From Deltaproteobacteria bacterium RBG_13_61_14 (lineage in GTDB: Bacteria; RBG-13-61-14): DNA of 41,697 bases. Shown piece by piece: positions 7,226 through 16,166 of the stretch. Below the pieces are notes generated by a model. It was not told the DNA's origin, ran no database searches, and saw only the letters and a list, made by a program, of their open reading frames with translations. Positions within the stretch are counted from its first letter, which is position 1. The number at the start of each line of letters is the position of its first letter. Position numbers and translations under genes: made by a program. Where the stretch lies: positions 1 to 41,697 of the forward strand of contig MGQK01000094.1 in NCBI GenBank assembly GCA_001797815.1, given 5' to 3'.

Positions 7226-9112
7226 ATGAACCGCCTGCAACTCCTCCTCGCCGGCGCCCTCCTCTGCGCGCTGGGGATCATCGCCTACGCCAACTCTTTC
7301 TCCGTGCCCTTTCACTTCGACGACGAGCGGCACATTTCCGAAAACCGCTATATCCGTCTCACCTCGTTTAGTGCTGCGGGGTTATGGAGCGCCATGATTC
7401 AGGACCGAAAAAACAACCGCCCTTTTTCCAACCTCACGTTTGCCCTGAATTATTGCCTGCATGGCGAGCGCGTTTGGGGCTACCATCTGGTCAATCTCAT
7501 GTTCCACCTTGGGGCCAGCGCTGCCATCTTTTTCATCCTGCTCAGAACTTTTTGCCGCGCCGGCTTGCCTGAGATCCGCCGCGATTGGGCGGCACTGGTG
7601 GCGACCGCGGTCTGGACCGTGCACCCGCTCCAGACCCAGGCCGTCACCTACATCGTCCAGCGCCAGACGGTGATGGCCTCGGCCTTCACGCTCTTCAGCC
7701 TGGCGGCATACCTCAGGGGCCGCGAGAGCGCTCAGCGAAGCCGCCGATTCTTCCTCTATTTTTTGACCAGCCTGTTCGCCATCATATCCATTGGCTCAAA
7801 AGAGATCGGCCTGATCACGCCCCTACTCCTCTTTCTCTACGAAGTTTATTTTTTCCAAAAGCTCTCCTCTGCCTTCCTGCGCCGGCGCGCCAAGACCCTG
7901 ATCTTAGCGGCGATCATTTTGGCCGCACTCCTGTTGCCCTATTTCCGGCCCGAAATGCAGAACAAAATTTTCCAGGGCTACAAGAATTGTCCGTTCACGC
8001 CCGGGCAGCGCTTGCTCACCGAGCCGCGGGTACTCTTTGATTACCTGAGCTTGATTCTCCTGCCTTTGCCCTCCCGACTCAGCCTGGAGCACGCCCCGGT
8101 TATCTCCTCCTCTCTCGTCCATCCCTGGACCACCCTGCCCGCCATCCTCGCCTGGATCGCTATGCTTTTCGCCGCAATCCGCTTCGCCCGCCAACAGCCC
8201 CTGCTCAGCTTTGCCCTGCTCTGGTATCTCGGCAACCTTTTCCTGGAATCCTCCTTCCTTCCGCTCGACCTCATGAACGAACACCGCCTCTACCTTCCCT
8301 CCCTCGCCCTGATCGTCCCGATGGTGGCCGCGTCCGTGTTCAAATGGCCTCGGTTGGGCGTCACCCTGGCGGGAATCGGAGTTCTCGTCCTGGTGCTGGG
8401 TGCAGGCACCATCGCTCGCAATAAAGTATGGCAAAATCCACCCTTGCTCTGGCGCGATGCGTTGCGTAAATCAGACGATCGGAATCGCGCCTGGATCGGC
8501 GCCTGGATCAACCTTTGTGTGGAGGAAAACGAGGCGGGCCGTTACCATGCCGCACTTTTTGCCTGCCAGCGGGCCATCCGGAATAACCCGAAGATTGCGC
8601 ATTCCTATAACTCTCTGGGAGTCGCCTATTTTCAACTGGGGAATTTCCCGGAGGCGCGAAAAGCCTTTGAACAAGCGATTGCCTTGAATCCGAACATGGC
8701 CCTAGCCTATCTGAACCTGGCTGATGTTTGCATCCAGGAAGCCAAGCCCGAAGAAGCTCTGGTTCTGCTGCAACGGACTCTTTCCCTCGACGCATCTTTT
8801 TCGGATGCCTATTTGCGTCTGGGAGAAATCTATCTGTCCCGCCATCAGCCCGAACGGGCCATCCCTTACCTCCGCGAATATTTGAGACAAAAGCCGAAAT
8901 GGATCCCGGCCTATTCCGTTTTGGCTTTTGCCTTGCTCAAAGCCGGAGATTGCGTGGAGGCAGAGAATACGGCCCGCCAAGGTCTTGGGTTGAATCCCGT
9001 CCGGCCCGAGCTGAAGATGATATTGCAAGAGTGTTCTCAACCCTTTCCGGCCAGCACCGGAGATACCGGGGGGCTTGAGATAGCCCCTTCGCCCAATCCA
9101 AAAAATCCATGA
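7226..9112 (+). CDS. TMTC-like multi-pass membrane protein with C-terminal TPRs, copy 1
   Basis: This 628-residue protein has an N-terminal multi-spanning part (~1-410, about ten hydrophobic helices) and a tetratricopeptide tail (~430-605, e.g. SYNSLGVAYFQLGNFPEARK, AYLNLADVCIQEAKPEEAL). The first extracytoplasmic loop has FHFDDERHISEN; an Asp pair here is typical of GT-C glycosyltransferases such as PMT/TMTC. VHPLQTQAVTYIVQRQTVMA and LMNEHRLYLPSL are also characteristic of the bacterial TMTC-like family. A lipid-linked sugar transferase role is inferred by family resemblance only; the substrate is unknown. It begins 9 nt after the carboxypeptidase gene and overlaps the next gene by 4 nt (ATGA), so the two are translationally coupled. 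Confidence 0.8.
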   Translation: MNRLQLLLAGALLCALGIIAYANSFSVPFHFDDERHISENRYIRLTSFSAAGLWSAMIQDRKNNRPFSNLTFALNYCLHGERVWGYHLVNLMFHLGASAAIFFILLRTFCRAGLPEIRRDWAALVATAVWTVHPLQTQAVTYIVQRQTVMASAFTLFSLAAYLRGRESAQRSRRFFLYFLTSLFAIISIGSKEIGLITPLLLFLYEVYFFQKLSSAFLRRRAKTLILAAIILAALLLPYFRPEMQNKIFQGYKNCPFTPGQRLLTEPRVLFDYLSLILLPLPSRLSLEHAPVISSSLVHPWTTLPAILAWIAMLFAAIRFARQQPLLSFALLWYLGNLFLESSFLPLDLMNEHRLYLPSLALIVPMVAASVFKWPRLGVTLAGIGVLVLVLGAGTIARNKVWQNPPLLWRDALRKSDDRNRAWIGAWINLCVEENEAGRYHAALFACQRAIRNNPKIAHSYNSLGVAYFQLGNFPEARKAFEQAIALNPNMALAYLNLADVCIQEAKPEEALVLLQRTLSLDASFSDAYLRLGEIYLSRHQPERAIPYLREYLRQKPKWIPAYSVLAFALLKAGDCVEAENTARQGLGLNPVRPELKMILQECSQPFPASTGDTGGLEIAPSPNPKNP

Positions 9113-10953
9113 TGATCCGATTCCGGCTCGTTCTCTCCTGCCTGGGCCTCTGCGCACTGGGGATCATCGCCTACGCCAACTCCTTCTCCGTGCCCTTTCA
9201 CTTCGACGACCAGACCCACATCACCGAGAACCCTTACCTCCACCAGATGAGCGCGCTCCGGCCGGCGGCCCTGCTCCGGGCCATGGTGCAGGACGGAAGA
9301 CAAAATCGCCCCTTCTCCAACCTCAGCTTCGGCCTGGACTATTATTTCCACGGGGAAAGCGTCTGGGGCTATCACCTGGTCAACCTGCTCCTGCACCTCT
9401 TCGCGGCCCTGATGGCCTTTCTTGCGCTCCGGCTCACCTTTCGCCGCGCCGGTCTCCCCGAAAACCGGCGCGACCTGGCCGCCCTGGCCGCCATCGCAGT
9501 CTGGACCGTGCACCCGCTCCAGACCCAGGCCGTCACCTACATCGTCCAGCGCCAGACGGTGATGGCTTCCGCCTTCCTGCTCGCCACCCTGGCCGCCTAC
9601 GTCGCCGGCCGGGAGGCGGGGTCGCGAGCGCGCAAGTATCCCCTCTATACTGCGGCCCTGGTCGCGATGATCCTGGCCGCGGGATCCAAGGAGACCGCGC
9701 TCGTGACCCCCGCGTTGCTCCTGCTCTACGAGATCTACTTCTTCCAGAACTCCTCCTTTGGCTTGCGGCGAGCTCAGCCGAGCGGCTTCCTGCGCCGCCA
9801 CCCCCTTCAAGTGGCGGTCGCGGTCATCATCCTCAGCAGTCTCTCCATCCTTTACCTCCGGCCGGAAATGTGGGCGAAAATCGCGCTCGGCTACCAGGAC
9901 TACTCCTTCACCCTGCCCGAGCGCCTGCTCACCGAGCCGCGGGTGCTTTTCGATTATATCGGCCTGATCCTCCTGCCCCTCCCGTCCCGGCTCAGCCTGG
10001 AGCACGCCCCGGTTCTTTCCTCCTCGCTCGTCCATCCCTGGACCACCCTGCCCGCCATCCTCGCCTGGATCGGGCTGATCGCCGCCGCCTTCCGCTTCGC
10101 CCGGCTGCGGCCCCTGCTCAGCTTTGCCCTGCTCTGGTTCCTGGGCAACCTCTTCCTGGAATCTTCCTTCCTCCCCCTCGACCTCATGAACGAACACCGC
10201 CTCTACCTTCCCTCCCTCGCCGTGATCGTCCCCCTGGCGGCCGCACCCATCCTTTACACGCGCCGGCGGCGCTGGCCCCTGGCCGGGCTCGGCCTCATCG
10301 TCATCTTCCTCCTCCTCGCCACCATCACCCGCAACCGGGTCTGGCAGAGTCCGCGCCGGCTCTGGACCGACGCAATTGAAAAGGCGCCCGGCGTGGCCCG
10401 GGCCTGGACCAACCTCTGCGCGGTCCAGGTAGCGGAGGCCGACTACTCGGCCGCCCTGGCTGGCTGCCGGCGGGCCGTCGCCATTGATCCCCGCATCGCC
10501 GAGCCGCACAACTACCTGGGCATTGCTTATTACCAGCTCCGCGATCCCGAGCGGGGGGAGCAAGAGTTCCAGAAAGCGATTGCGCTCAACCCTGACTTCG
10601 ACCTGGCGCTCTTCAACCTGGCCGAGCTCTACCGGAAGCAGGCCGAGCCGGAACAGGCCATCGCCGCCTTTCTGAGGACCTTGGCGGTCAACCCGGACAA
10701 TGACCGCGCTCACCTCCACCTCGGGCACCTCTACCTCCTTCAGAACCAGCCCCGGCTCGCCATCCCCCACTATCAAGAGGTGGTCCGGCTCCGGCCCCGC
10801 TGGCCACGAGCTTACTCCTACCTGGCCCAGGCTTACCTGGACGCCGGCGATTGCGCGGCGGCCCGCCAGGAGGCCGAGCGAGGGCTCCGGCTCGATCCCG
10901 CCCAGCCCGATCTGGAATCCATCCGGCAACAGTGTGTCCCTCGCGCTCGATAG
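9109..10953 (+). CDS. TMTC-like multi-pass membrane protein with C-terminal TPRs, copy 2
   Basis: This 614-residue tandem paralogue of the preceding gene has the same plan: the loop motif FHFDDQTHITEN, VHPLQTQAVTYIVQRQTV near residue 140, LMNEHRLYLPSL near 360, and TPR units from ~425 (LGIAYYQLRDPERGEQEFQKA, LFNLAELYRKQAEPEQAIA, HLGHLYLLQNQPRLAIPHYQ). Blocks of the two genes are identical in DNA (68 nt at 7610-7677 versus 9499-9566), while other parts have diverged strongly, as expected from gene conversion after an old duplication. Start ATG 9109 overlaps the previous stop; an ATG at 9112 is an equally possible start. Confidence 0.8.
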   Translation: MMIRFRLVLSCLGLCALGIIAYANSFSVPFHFDDQTHITENPYLHQMSALRPAALLRAMVQDGRQNRPFSNLSFGLDYYFHGESVWGYHLVNLLLHLFAALMAFLALRLTFRRAGLPENRRDLAALAAIAVWTVHPLQTQAVTYIVQRQTVMASAFLLATLAAYVAGREAGSRARKYPLYTAALVAMILAAGSKETALVTPALLLLYEIYFFQNSSFGLRRAQPSGFLRRHPLQVAVAVIILSSLSILYLRPEMWAKIALGYQDYSFTLPERLLTEPRVLFDYIGLILLPLPSRLSLEHAPVLSSSLVHPWTTLPAILAWIGLIAAAFRFARLRPLLSFALLWFLGNLFLESSFLPLDLMNEHRLYLPSLAVIVPLAAAPILYTRRRRWPLAGLGLIVIFLLLATITRNRVWQSPRRLWTDAIEKAPGVARAWTNLCAVQVAEADYSAALAGCRRAVAIDPRIAEPHNYLGIAYYQLRDPERGEQEFQKAIALNPDFDLALFNLAELYRKQAEPEQAIAAFLRTLAVNPDNDRAHLHLGHLYLLQNQPRLAIPHYQEVVRLRPRWPRAYSYLAQAYLDAGDCAAARQEAERGLRLDPAQPDLESIRQQCVPRAR

Positions 10954-10976
10954 TTACAATCTAAATAATTTTTAAG

Positions 10977-11005
10977 TTGACAAGAAAAAGTTTTTAGGAT
11001 ATAGT
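10977..11005 (+). promoter_or_regulatory. strong sigma-70 promoter ahead of the structured RNA
   Basis: TTGACA (10977-10982) and TATAGT (11000-11005) are separated by exactly 17 nt in an AT-rich setting. This is the best sigma-70 promoter in the window. The next convincing start codon is almost 500 nt downstream, so it more likely drives an RNA than the MFS gene. Confidence 0.7.
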
Positions 11006-11011
11006 TCGCAT

Positions 11012-11222
11012 ACAAAGTAGTTCTAATGTACCGGCAGTAAGGTTTCTTCTCGCGAAAAGGGGTGGCTCGCTCCCGCTGGGCAAGGGAAAGAATCCCTCTC
11101 TCGGCCCGAGCGAGGTTTGCTCCCGGACTTTCCGGGGCAGGGGAAAAATACTTGCGGGAGAGAGGGATGGGTGTTCTCAAAAAGAGCCGAGGGACTGAAG
11201 TTTCCTTGCGGGTTTGCATTTT
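11012..11222 (+). ncRNA. candidate structured RNA, 6S-like architecture
   Basis: About 200 nt follow the strong promoter and end at a T run (11219-11224). The two halves pair with each other. AAGG (11039) and CTTC (11046) pair with CCTT (11204) and GAAG (11197). GGCTC (11064-11068) pairs with GAGCC (11184-11188). ATCCCTCTCTC (11092-11102) pairs perfectly with GAGAGAGGGAT (11158-11168). A terminal hairpin closes around GCTCCCGGA and TCCGGGGC (11119-11138). A large two-sided bubble lies between the GGCTC and ATCCC helices. A rod of ~200 nt with a central bubble is the plan of 6S RNA (ssrS). The primary sequence is not clearly matched to known 6S, and no covariance search was possible. An mRNA leader is the main alternative. 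Confidence 0.4.
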
Positions 11223-11226
11223 TTAC

Positions 11227-11258
11227 AACTGTAATAGATGCTGACAGTTTGCTTTTTT
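11227..11258 (+). terminator. weak intrinsic terminator after the structured RNA
   Basis: AACTGT (11227-11232) pairs with ACAGTT (11244-11249) over an 11-nt loop and is followed by TGCTTTTTT. The stem is short and AT-rich, so termination strength is doubtful. Confidence 0.3.
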
Positions 11259-11261
11259 CTT

Positions 11262-11278
11262 CGGAGCGGCGCGCTCCG
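11262..11278 (+). promoter_or_regulatory. possible upstream activator site (palindrome)
   Basis: CGGAGCG and CGCTCCG form perfect 7-bp arms around GCG. The site lies about 90-105 nt upstream of the transcription start predicted from the sigma-54 promoter at 11342, a usual distance for an enhancer-binding activator dimer. No activator gene is visible nearby. Confidence 0.35.
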
Positions 11279-11341
11279 GGTGAGCGGGATAATTCCCAGT
11301 GATTTTGAGGAGCTAAGGGGGAAGTCCAAGGGGATTTGATT

Positions 11342-11356
11342 TGGCACAGCCCTTGC
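11342..11356 (+). promoter_or_regulatory. sigma-54 (RpoN) promoter for the carboxylate uptake cluster
   Basis: TGGCACAGCCCTTGC matches the -24/-12 consensus TGGCAC-N5-TTGC at every fixed position, with 10 nt between the GG and the GC. Transcription would start near 11368, leaving a ~120-nt leader before the MFS start at 11492. No good sigma-70 promoter is visible between here and 11492. Confidence 0.65.
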
Positions 11357-11491
11357 CTTGGAGAGTAGGGGCTTTTCGAGAAGGAAGAGGTATATCCATT
11401 TGCAAATCTGGAAGAGTTCTTCCTGAGAGACTGGCTCAGGGCGAATTGTTTCAGTTGTTTCATTAACCCTCTGTAGTAAGGAGATAGGCGT

Positions 11492-12706
11492 ATGGGTCAA
11501 AATTCGAGTCGCGGATGGCTCGTGACTTTCTCCGGCACCGGGATTAATCTCGCCTTGGGCGTGCTCTATTCCTGGAGCGTCATTTCCAAAGAGATACCTG
11601 CGGACTGGAACTGGAGCGAAACCCACCGCTCCTGGCCTTACACCATTGCCTGTTTGGTCTTTGCCCTGATGATGGTGCCGGCCGGAAAGTTGCAAGACAA
11701 ATTCGGGCCCCGGATCGTGGCCAGCCTGGGCGGCATCTTGACCGGGCTGGGGCTGATCCTGGCCGGCCAGTTTACCACCCTGGGCATGTTTATCCTGGGT
11801 TTCGGCATCCTGGCCGGGACCGGCATCGGCTTCGGCTATGCCTCGGCCACCCCGCCCGCGGTCAAATGGTTTCCGTCCGCCAAGACCGGGATGATCGCCG
11901 GGATCGTGGTCTCCGGCTTCGGCCTGGCCTCGGTTTACATCGCCCCGCTGGCCAAATACTTGATCAAGGCCGTGGGCGTGCAATCCACCCTGATGATTCT
12001 GGGCATCGCTTTCCTGATCCTGGTCACCCTGCTCGCGCAAATGCTTGTCAACCCGCCTCCCCAGCCGGCCGGCGCCAAAGCCGCAGCCGCGGTTCCGGCT
12101 AAAGATTATTCCGCGGGGGAAATGCTCAAGACCTCCCAGTTCTATCTGCTCTGGCTGATGTTCGCCTTTAACGCCGGCGCCGGGTTGATGGTCATCGGCA
12201 AGCTGGCCAAGCTGGTGGAGGTGCAAGCCGGCTTCAAGGCCGGCTTTATCCTGGTGGCCCTGCTCGCCATCGGCAATGCCGGCGGCCGACTCCTGGCCGG
12301 AACCCTTTCCGATAAATATGGCCGCACCCGGATCTTGCAAGCGTTCACCCTGTTCCAGGCGGCCTTGATGTTCCTGACCCCGTTCATCAATAATACCTTC
12401 ATCCTCGTCCTTTTCTCCATGTGCATCGGCATGAACTACGGCTCCAACCTGGCCCTCTTCCCCTCGATCACCAAAGATTTCTTCGGCTTGAAGAATTTCG
12501 GCGTCAATTACGGCCTGGTCTTTACCGCCTGGGGGGTAGGCTCGATCATGGCCTTGCTGGCCGGAAAGATCTACGACCTCTACCAGAGTTTTGAATACGC
12601 TCTTTACCTGGCCGGAGCTTTGCTCCTGGTCACCATCGTGCTCTCCCTGGTGGTGAGAAAACCGGTGGCGGAAGCTAGAGCGGCGGCGGCTGAAGCCAAA
12701 GCTTGA
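11492..12706 (+). CDS. MFS transporter, oxalate/formate antiporter (OFA) family
   Basis: This 404-residue protein has about twelve hydrophobic helices and no signal peptide. It opens with the OFA-type sequence GINLALGVLYSWSV followed by WNWSETHRSWPYTIACLVFA. LQDKFGPRIVASLGG is the MFS loop 2-3 motif, and the loop between helices 8 and 9 has the mirrored GTLSDKYGRTR. OFA proteins exchange or import small carboxylates such as oxalate, formate, pyruvate or acetate. With the porin and acetyl-CoA synthetase genes immediately downstream, uptake of acetate or a similar short-chain acid is the best inference. AAGGAG lies 8 nt before the ATG. The gene is preceded by a sigma-54 promoter. Confidence 0.88.
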   Translation: MGQNSSRGWLVTFSGTGINLALGVLYSWSVISKEIPADWNWSETHRSWPYTIACLVFALMMVPAGKLQDKFGPRIVASLGGILTGLGLILAGQFTTLGMFILGFGILAGTGIGFGYASATPPAVKWFPSAKTGMIAGIVVSGFGLASVYIAPLAKYLIKAVGVQSTLMILGIAFLILVTLLAQMLVNPPPQPAGAKAAAAVPAKDYSAGEMLKTSQFYLLWLMFAFNAGAGLMVIGKLAKLVEVQAGFKAGFILVALLAIGNAGGRLLAGTLSDKYGRTRILQAFTLFQAALMFLTPFINNTFILVLFSMCIGMNYGSNLALFPSITKDFFGLKNFGVNYGLVFTAWGVGSIMALLAGKIYDLYQSFEYALYLAGALLLVTIVLSLVVRKPVAEARAAAAEAKA

Positions 12707-12720
12707 AAGGGAGGTGGTCC

Positions 12721-13860
12721 ATGACACATAAGGCAGGGATGGGAATCGCCGCGGCGGTTGTTTGGGCGGTCATCCTGGCCGGGTCGGCTGTCCCGGCGCG
12801 AGCTCAATGGCAGATCGCCAGCCCGGACGGGAAGGCGAACCTCAAGCTCGGGATTCTCTTCCAGGGGCAGGCCGAGTGGATGGAATTCCCGGAAGTGGGC
12901 GATCCCAACGACTTTGACTTATCCCGGAACATTTTTATCCGGCGTTTCCGGATCCTGGGCGGGGGCAATGTGACCGAGAAGCTTTCCTTTTTCTTCGAGA
13001 CCGACAGCCCCAACCTGGGCAAGGGCATCACCAAGGTGACGGTGAGCCCGGGCGGCACGGTGGCCGTGGAAAATTCCAAGGAAGCGGGAGATATTTACCT
13101 GCAGGATGTATTTGTCACTTATTCCTTCCTGGATGAATTCAAAATCGAAGGCGGGCTGATGCTCACGCCCAACTCCCATAACTCGGAAAGCTCGGCCGCC
13201 GCGCTCCTGCCCATTGACTACGGCCCTTACTCGTTCCTGGCCTCGACGCCCACCCTCTCCCGGGTGGGACGGGACTGGGGCGCCCAGGCCCGCGGCTACC
13301 TCTTCAAGCATTTCGAATACCGTTTCGGCGTTTACCAGGGCTTTCGAGGGGAAAATTCCACTGCCCCCTTCCGCTACGTCGGCCGGGTGGTGGCCTACGT
13401 CTTCGAGCCGGAAACCGGCTTCTTCTATACCGGCACTTCCCTGGGCACCAAGAAGATCCTGGCGCTGGGGTTCAGCGGCGACGGCCAGGAGACCTATCGC
13501 TCTTACGGCGGCGACATCTTTATGGATCTGCCCATTCCCAACGGGGACGGGCTCACGCTGCAAGGGGATTACATCTATTATGATGGGAATGATACTTTTC
13601 AACAACTGCCGGTCCAGAATACCTGGCTCGCCGAAGCGGGTTACTATAACAAGGCGGCCCGGCTGGGACCCTTTGTCCAGATCGGGGTGCAAGACTTCGC
13701 CGATCCGGACCTGCACGACGAGAACCGCTACCAGGGCGGGCTGGCCTATTGGGCCTTCGGGCACAAATTCAACCTCAAGCTCGGCTACACCCAGATTTAC
13801 AAGCAGCATGAGCGCCGCCGCAACCAGGTGGTGCTCCAGTGCCAGGTGTTCCAGTTTTAA
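12721..13860 (+). CDS. outer-membrane porin (phosphate-selective porin-like)
   Basis: This 379-residue protein starts at ATG 12721, just behind a strong GGGAGG site; the in-frame TTG at 12703 overlaps the previous gene and would spoil the signal peptide. The signal peptide is ~1-30 (IAAAVVWAVILAGSAVPARA). The mature part consists of alternating amphipathic strands with aromatic girdles (IFIRRFRILGG, LSFFFETD, FEYRFGVYQGFRG, AYVFEPETGFFYTG) and ends in Phe (CQVFQF), as outer-membrane barrels do. It resembles OprO/OprP-type porins often found beside carboxylate transporters. Only 14 nt separate it from the transporter, so it probably lets the same substrate through the outer membrane; ion selectivity cannot be read here. 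Confidence 0.82.
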   Translation: MTHKAGMGIAAAVVWAVILAGSAVPARAQWQIASPDGKANLKLGILFQGQAEWMEFPEVGDPNDFDLSRNIFIRRFRILGGGNVTEKLSFFFETDSPNLGKGITKVTVSPGGTVAVENSKEAGDIYLQDVFVTYSFLDEFKIEGGLMLTPNSHNSESSAAALLPIDYGPYSFLASTPTLSRVGRDWGAQARGYLFKHFEYRFGVYQGFRGENSTAPFRYVGRVVAYVFEPETGFFYTGTSLGTKKILALGFSGDGQETYRSYGGDIFMDLPIPNGDGLTLQGDYIYYDGNDTFQQLPVQNTWLAEAGYYNKAARLGPFVQIGVQDFADPDLHDENRYQGGLAYWAFGHKFNLKLGYTQIYKQHERRRNQVVLQCQVFQF

Positions 13861-13874
13861 GGGAAAAGCGAGGC

Positions 13875-13904
13875 TTGGCAAAATTTTGGAAGCTGTCATA
13901 TAAT
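13875..13904 (+). promoter_or_regulatory. internal sigma-70 promoter for acs
   Basis: TTGGCA (13875-13880) and a perfect TATAAT (13899-13904) are 18 nt apart. Transcription would start near 13911, so acs may be expressed independently of the sigma-54 promoter. Confidence 0.5.
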
Positions 13905-14005
13905 AACCGGCTCTGGGGTTAAAAAGGATTCTTCCTTTCGGTTTGGGGAAGGGAAGAGGAAACTCGGGGCTGATCGGGATCAAGGAGAGTAAGGAGGAAT
14001 TTGCC

Positions 14006-16015
14006 ATGGATAAAGGAAAAGCAAAAGAAAAAACAGAAGAAAAAGAAAAAAAGTCCATCTTGTCCGTCAGCTTGGAAGACCGCGTGTTTGACATCCCCAA
14101 GGATTTGCAGAAGAGAGCCTACATCAAAAGCGCCGCGCAGTATGAGCGGATGTTCAAGGAATCCCGCGACAACCCCGACCAGTTTTGGGGCAAGTTGGCC
14201 GAGGAATATCTGACCTGGGACAAGAAGTGGAGCTCGGTGTTCAAGTGGGATGACAAAGAGGCGATCAAGTTCTCCTGGTTCAAAGGCGGCAAGCTCAATG
14301 CCTCGGTCAACTGCCTGGACCGGCACCTCAGCAGCGCCAACAAGAACCGGGCCGCGATCATCTGGGAAGGCGATGATCCCAAGGACAGCAAGGTCTTTAC
14401 CTATATGGACCTCTACCGGGAAGTCAATAAGTTCGCCAATGTCCTTAAAAAGAAGGGGGTCAAGAAGGGCGACCGGGTGGCCGTTTACCTGCCCATGATC
14501 CCGGAGCTGCCCATTGCCATGCTCGCCTGCGCCCGGATCGGCGCCGTCCACTCCGTGGTCTTCGGCGGCTTCAGCGCCGACTCGCTCAAGGACCGGATCC
14601 AGGACTCGCAGTGCGTGATGCTGATCACTTCCGACGCGAGCTACCGGGGCGGCCGGGTGATCCCGCTCAAGGCCAATGCCGACAAGGCCCTGGAGAGCTG
14701 CCCCTCGGTCAAGACTACGGTCGTGGTCAACCGGGCCAACCAGGAGGTGCCGATGAAGGCCGGCCGGGACGTCTGGTGGCACGAGGAGATGAACGCCTCG
14801 GACATCAAGCCCTTTTGTCCGCCCGAAAGCATGGATTCAGAAGATCCGCTCTTCATCCTCTACACCTCCGGCTCCACCGGCAAACCCAAGGGCGTGCTCC
14901 ACACTACGGCCGGCTTCCTGCTCTACGTAGCGGTCTCCCACAAGCTCGTCTTCGACATCCACGAGGAAGACACCTTCTGGTGCACCGCGGACATCGGCTG
15001 GGTCACCGGCCATTCCTACATCGTTTATGGCCCGCTCTGCAACGGCGCCACCTCGGTCATGTTCGAGGGCGTGCCCAACTATCCCAACCCGGCCCGCTTT
15101 TGGGCGATCGTGGAAAAATACAAGGTCAACGTGATCTACACCGCGCCCACCGCGATCCGGGCCATTGCCAAGGAGGGGGACGAATGGCCGAAGAAGCACG
15201 ACCTCTCGTCCTTGCGAATCCTGGGCACGGTGGGCGAGCCGATCAACCCCGAGGCCTGGATCTGGTATCACCATGTGATCGGCAATGACCGCTGCCCGAT
15301 CGTGGACACCTACTGGCAGACCGAAACCGGCGGCTTCATCATCACCCCCTTCCCCGGCGCCTTCAAGCTCAAGCCCGGAAGCGCCACCAAGCCCTTTTTC
15401 GGGGTGTTCTGCAAGGTGCTCCGCGAAGACGGCACCGAGTGCGAGGCCAACGAGGGCGGATACCTGGTGATCGAGCGGCCCTGGCCCGGGCTGATGCGCA
15501 CCGTTTACGGCCAGCACGAGCGCTTCAAGGAGACCTACTGGGTCCGCTTCCCCGGCTACTACACCACCGGCGACGGCTGCCGCGTTGACGACAACGGCTA
15601 TTACTGGCTGATGGGCCGGCTGGACGACGTGATCAATGTCTCCGGCCACCGCATGGGCACCGCGGAGATCGAAAGCGCCCTGGTCAGCCATCCCAAGGTG
15701 GCCGAGGCCGCGGTGGTGGGCATGCCCCACGACATCAAGGGCCAGGGAATTTATGCTTTCGTCACTCCCAATACTGGCGTCCCCAAGACCGAGGATCTCA
15801 AGAAGGAACTTGTGGCGCATGTGCGCAAGGAGATCGGCCCCATCGCTACCCCGGACAAGATCCAGTTCACCGACGCGCTGCCCAAGACCCGTTCGGGCAA
15901 GATCATGCGCCGCATCCTGAAAAAGATCGCGTCCGGCGACGTCAAGGAGTTGGGCGACACCACCACCCTGGCCGACCCCACGGTGGTGGATTCCCTGGTC
16001 GAAGGGAGGCAGTAA
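14006..16015 (+). CDS. acs: acetyl-CoA synthetase, AMP-forming
   Basis: This 669-residue enzyme activates acetate with ATP and CoA to acetyl-CoA. The start is ATG 14006, with AAGGAGG 8 nt upstream. Family motifs in order: FVGGF-type [10 protein letters not shown] near 185, the P-loop-like [11 protein letters not shown] near 285-295, [11 protein letters not shown] near 433, YTTGDG near 518, [22 protein letters not shown] near 540, and the acylation-site region [10 protein letters not shown] near 628-637. The Trp just before QTETGG, which limits acyl-chain length in this family, is kept, so acetate (perhaps propionate) is the expected substrate. The first ~16 residues are an unusual Lys/Glu-rich extension ([13 protein letters not shown]). 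It ends the transporter-porin-acs cluster. Confidence 0.93.
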   Translation: MDKGKAKEKTEEKEKKSILSVSLEDRVFDIPKDLQKRAYIKSAAQYERMFKESRDNPDQFWGKLAEEYLTWDKKWSSVFKWDDKEAIKFSWFKGGKLNASVNCLDRHLSSANKNRAAIIWEGDDPKDSKVFTYMDLYREVNKFANVLKKKGVKKGDRVAVYLPMIPELPIAMLACARIGAVHSVVFGGFSADSLKDRIQDSQCVMLITSDASYRGGRVIPLKANADKALESCPSVKTTVVVNRANQEVPMKAGRDVWWHEEMNASDIKPFCPPESMDSEDPLFILYTSGSTGKPKGVLHTTAGFLLYVAVSHKLVFDIHEEDTFWCTADIGWVTGHSYIVYGPLCNGATSVMFEGVPNYPNPARFWAIVEKYKVNVIYTAPTAIRAIAKEGDEWPKKHDLSSLRILGTVGEPINPEAWIWYHHVIGNDRCPIVDTYWQTETGGFIITPFPGAFKLKPGSATKPFFGVFCKVLREDGTECEANEGGYLVIERPWPGLMRTVYGQHERFKETYWVRFPGYYTTGDGCRVDDNGYYWLMGRLDDVINVSGHRMGTAEIESALVSHPKVAEAAVVGMPHDIKGQGIYAFVTPNTGVPKTEDLKKELVAHVRKEIGPIATPDKIQFTDALPKTRSGKIMRRILKKIASGDVKELGDTTTLADPTVVDSLVEGRQ

Positions 16016-16166
16016 TACCATTTTCTAGTTGATCTGAAACAAATAAGAACCCCGACCTACCGAATATTCGCCGGCACCCCCAGCGCGGCGGAGCCGCAAC
16101 TCCTGGCCGAGAGCCTCGGAGAAGGTCTGGTAACATTCTCTGGGGAGGAGAGAGCGTTGGTAAGGT

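Noticed and set aside
9037-10929. 630-codon minus-strand frame opposite the second TMTC-like gene
   Set aside because: It is an antisense shadow in GC-rich codons (very Gly/Glu/Val-rich, no family), while the plus strand has clear membrane and TPR sequence.
11119-11140. Minus-strand GGAAAGTCCGGG, which resembles the conserved P4 region of RNase P RNA
   Set aside because: None of the other conserved RNase P blocks (ACAGAA, the 3' P4 half, AGATGAAT-like segment) is present nearby; the match comes from the hairpin tip of the plus-strand structure.
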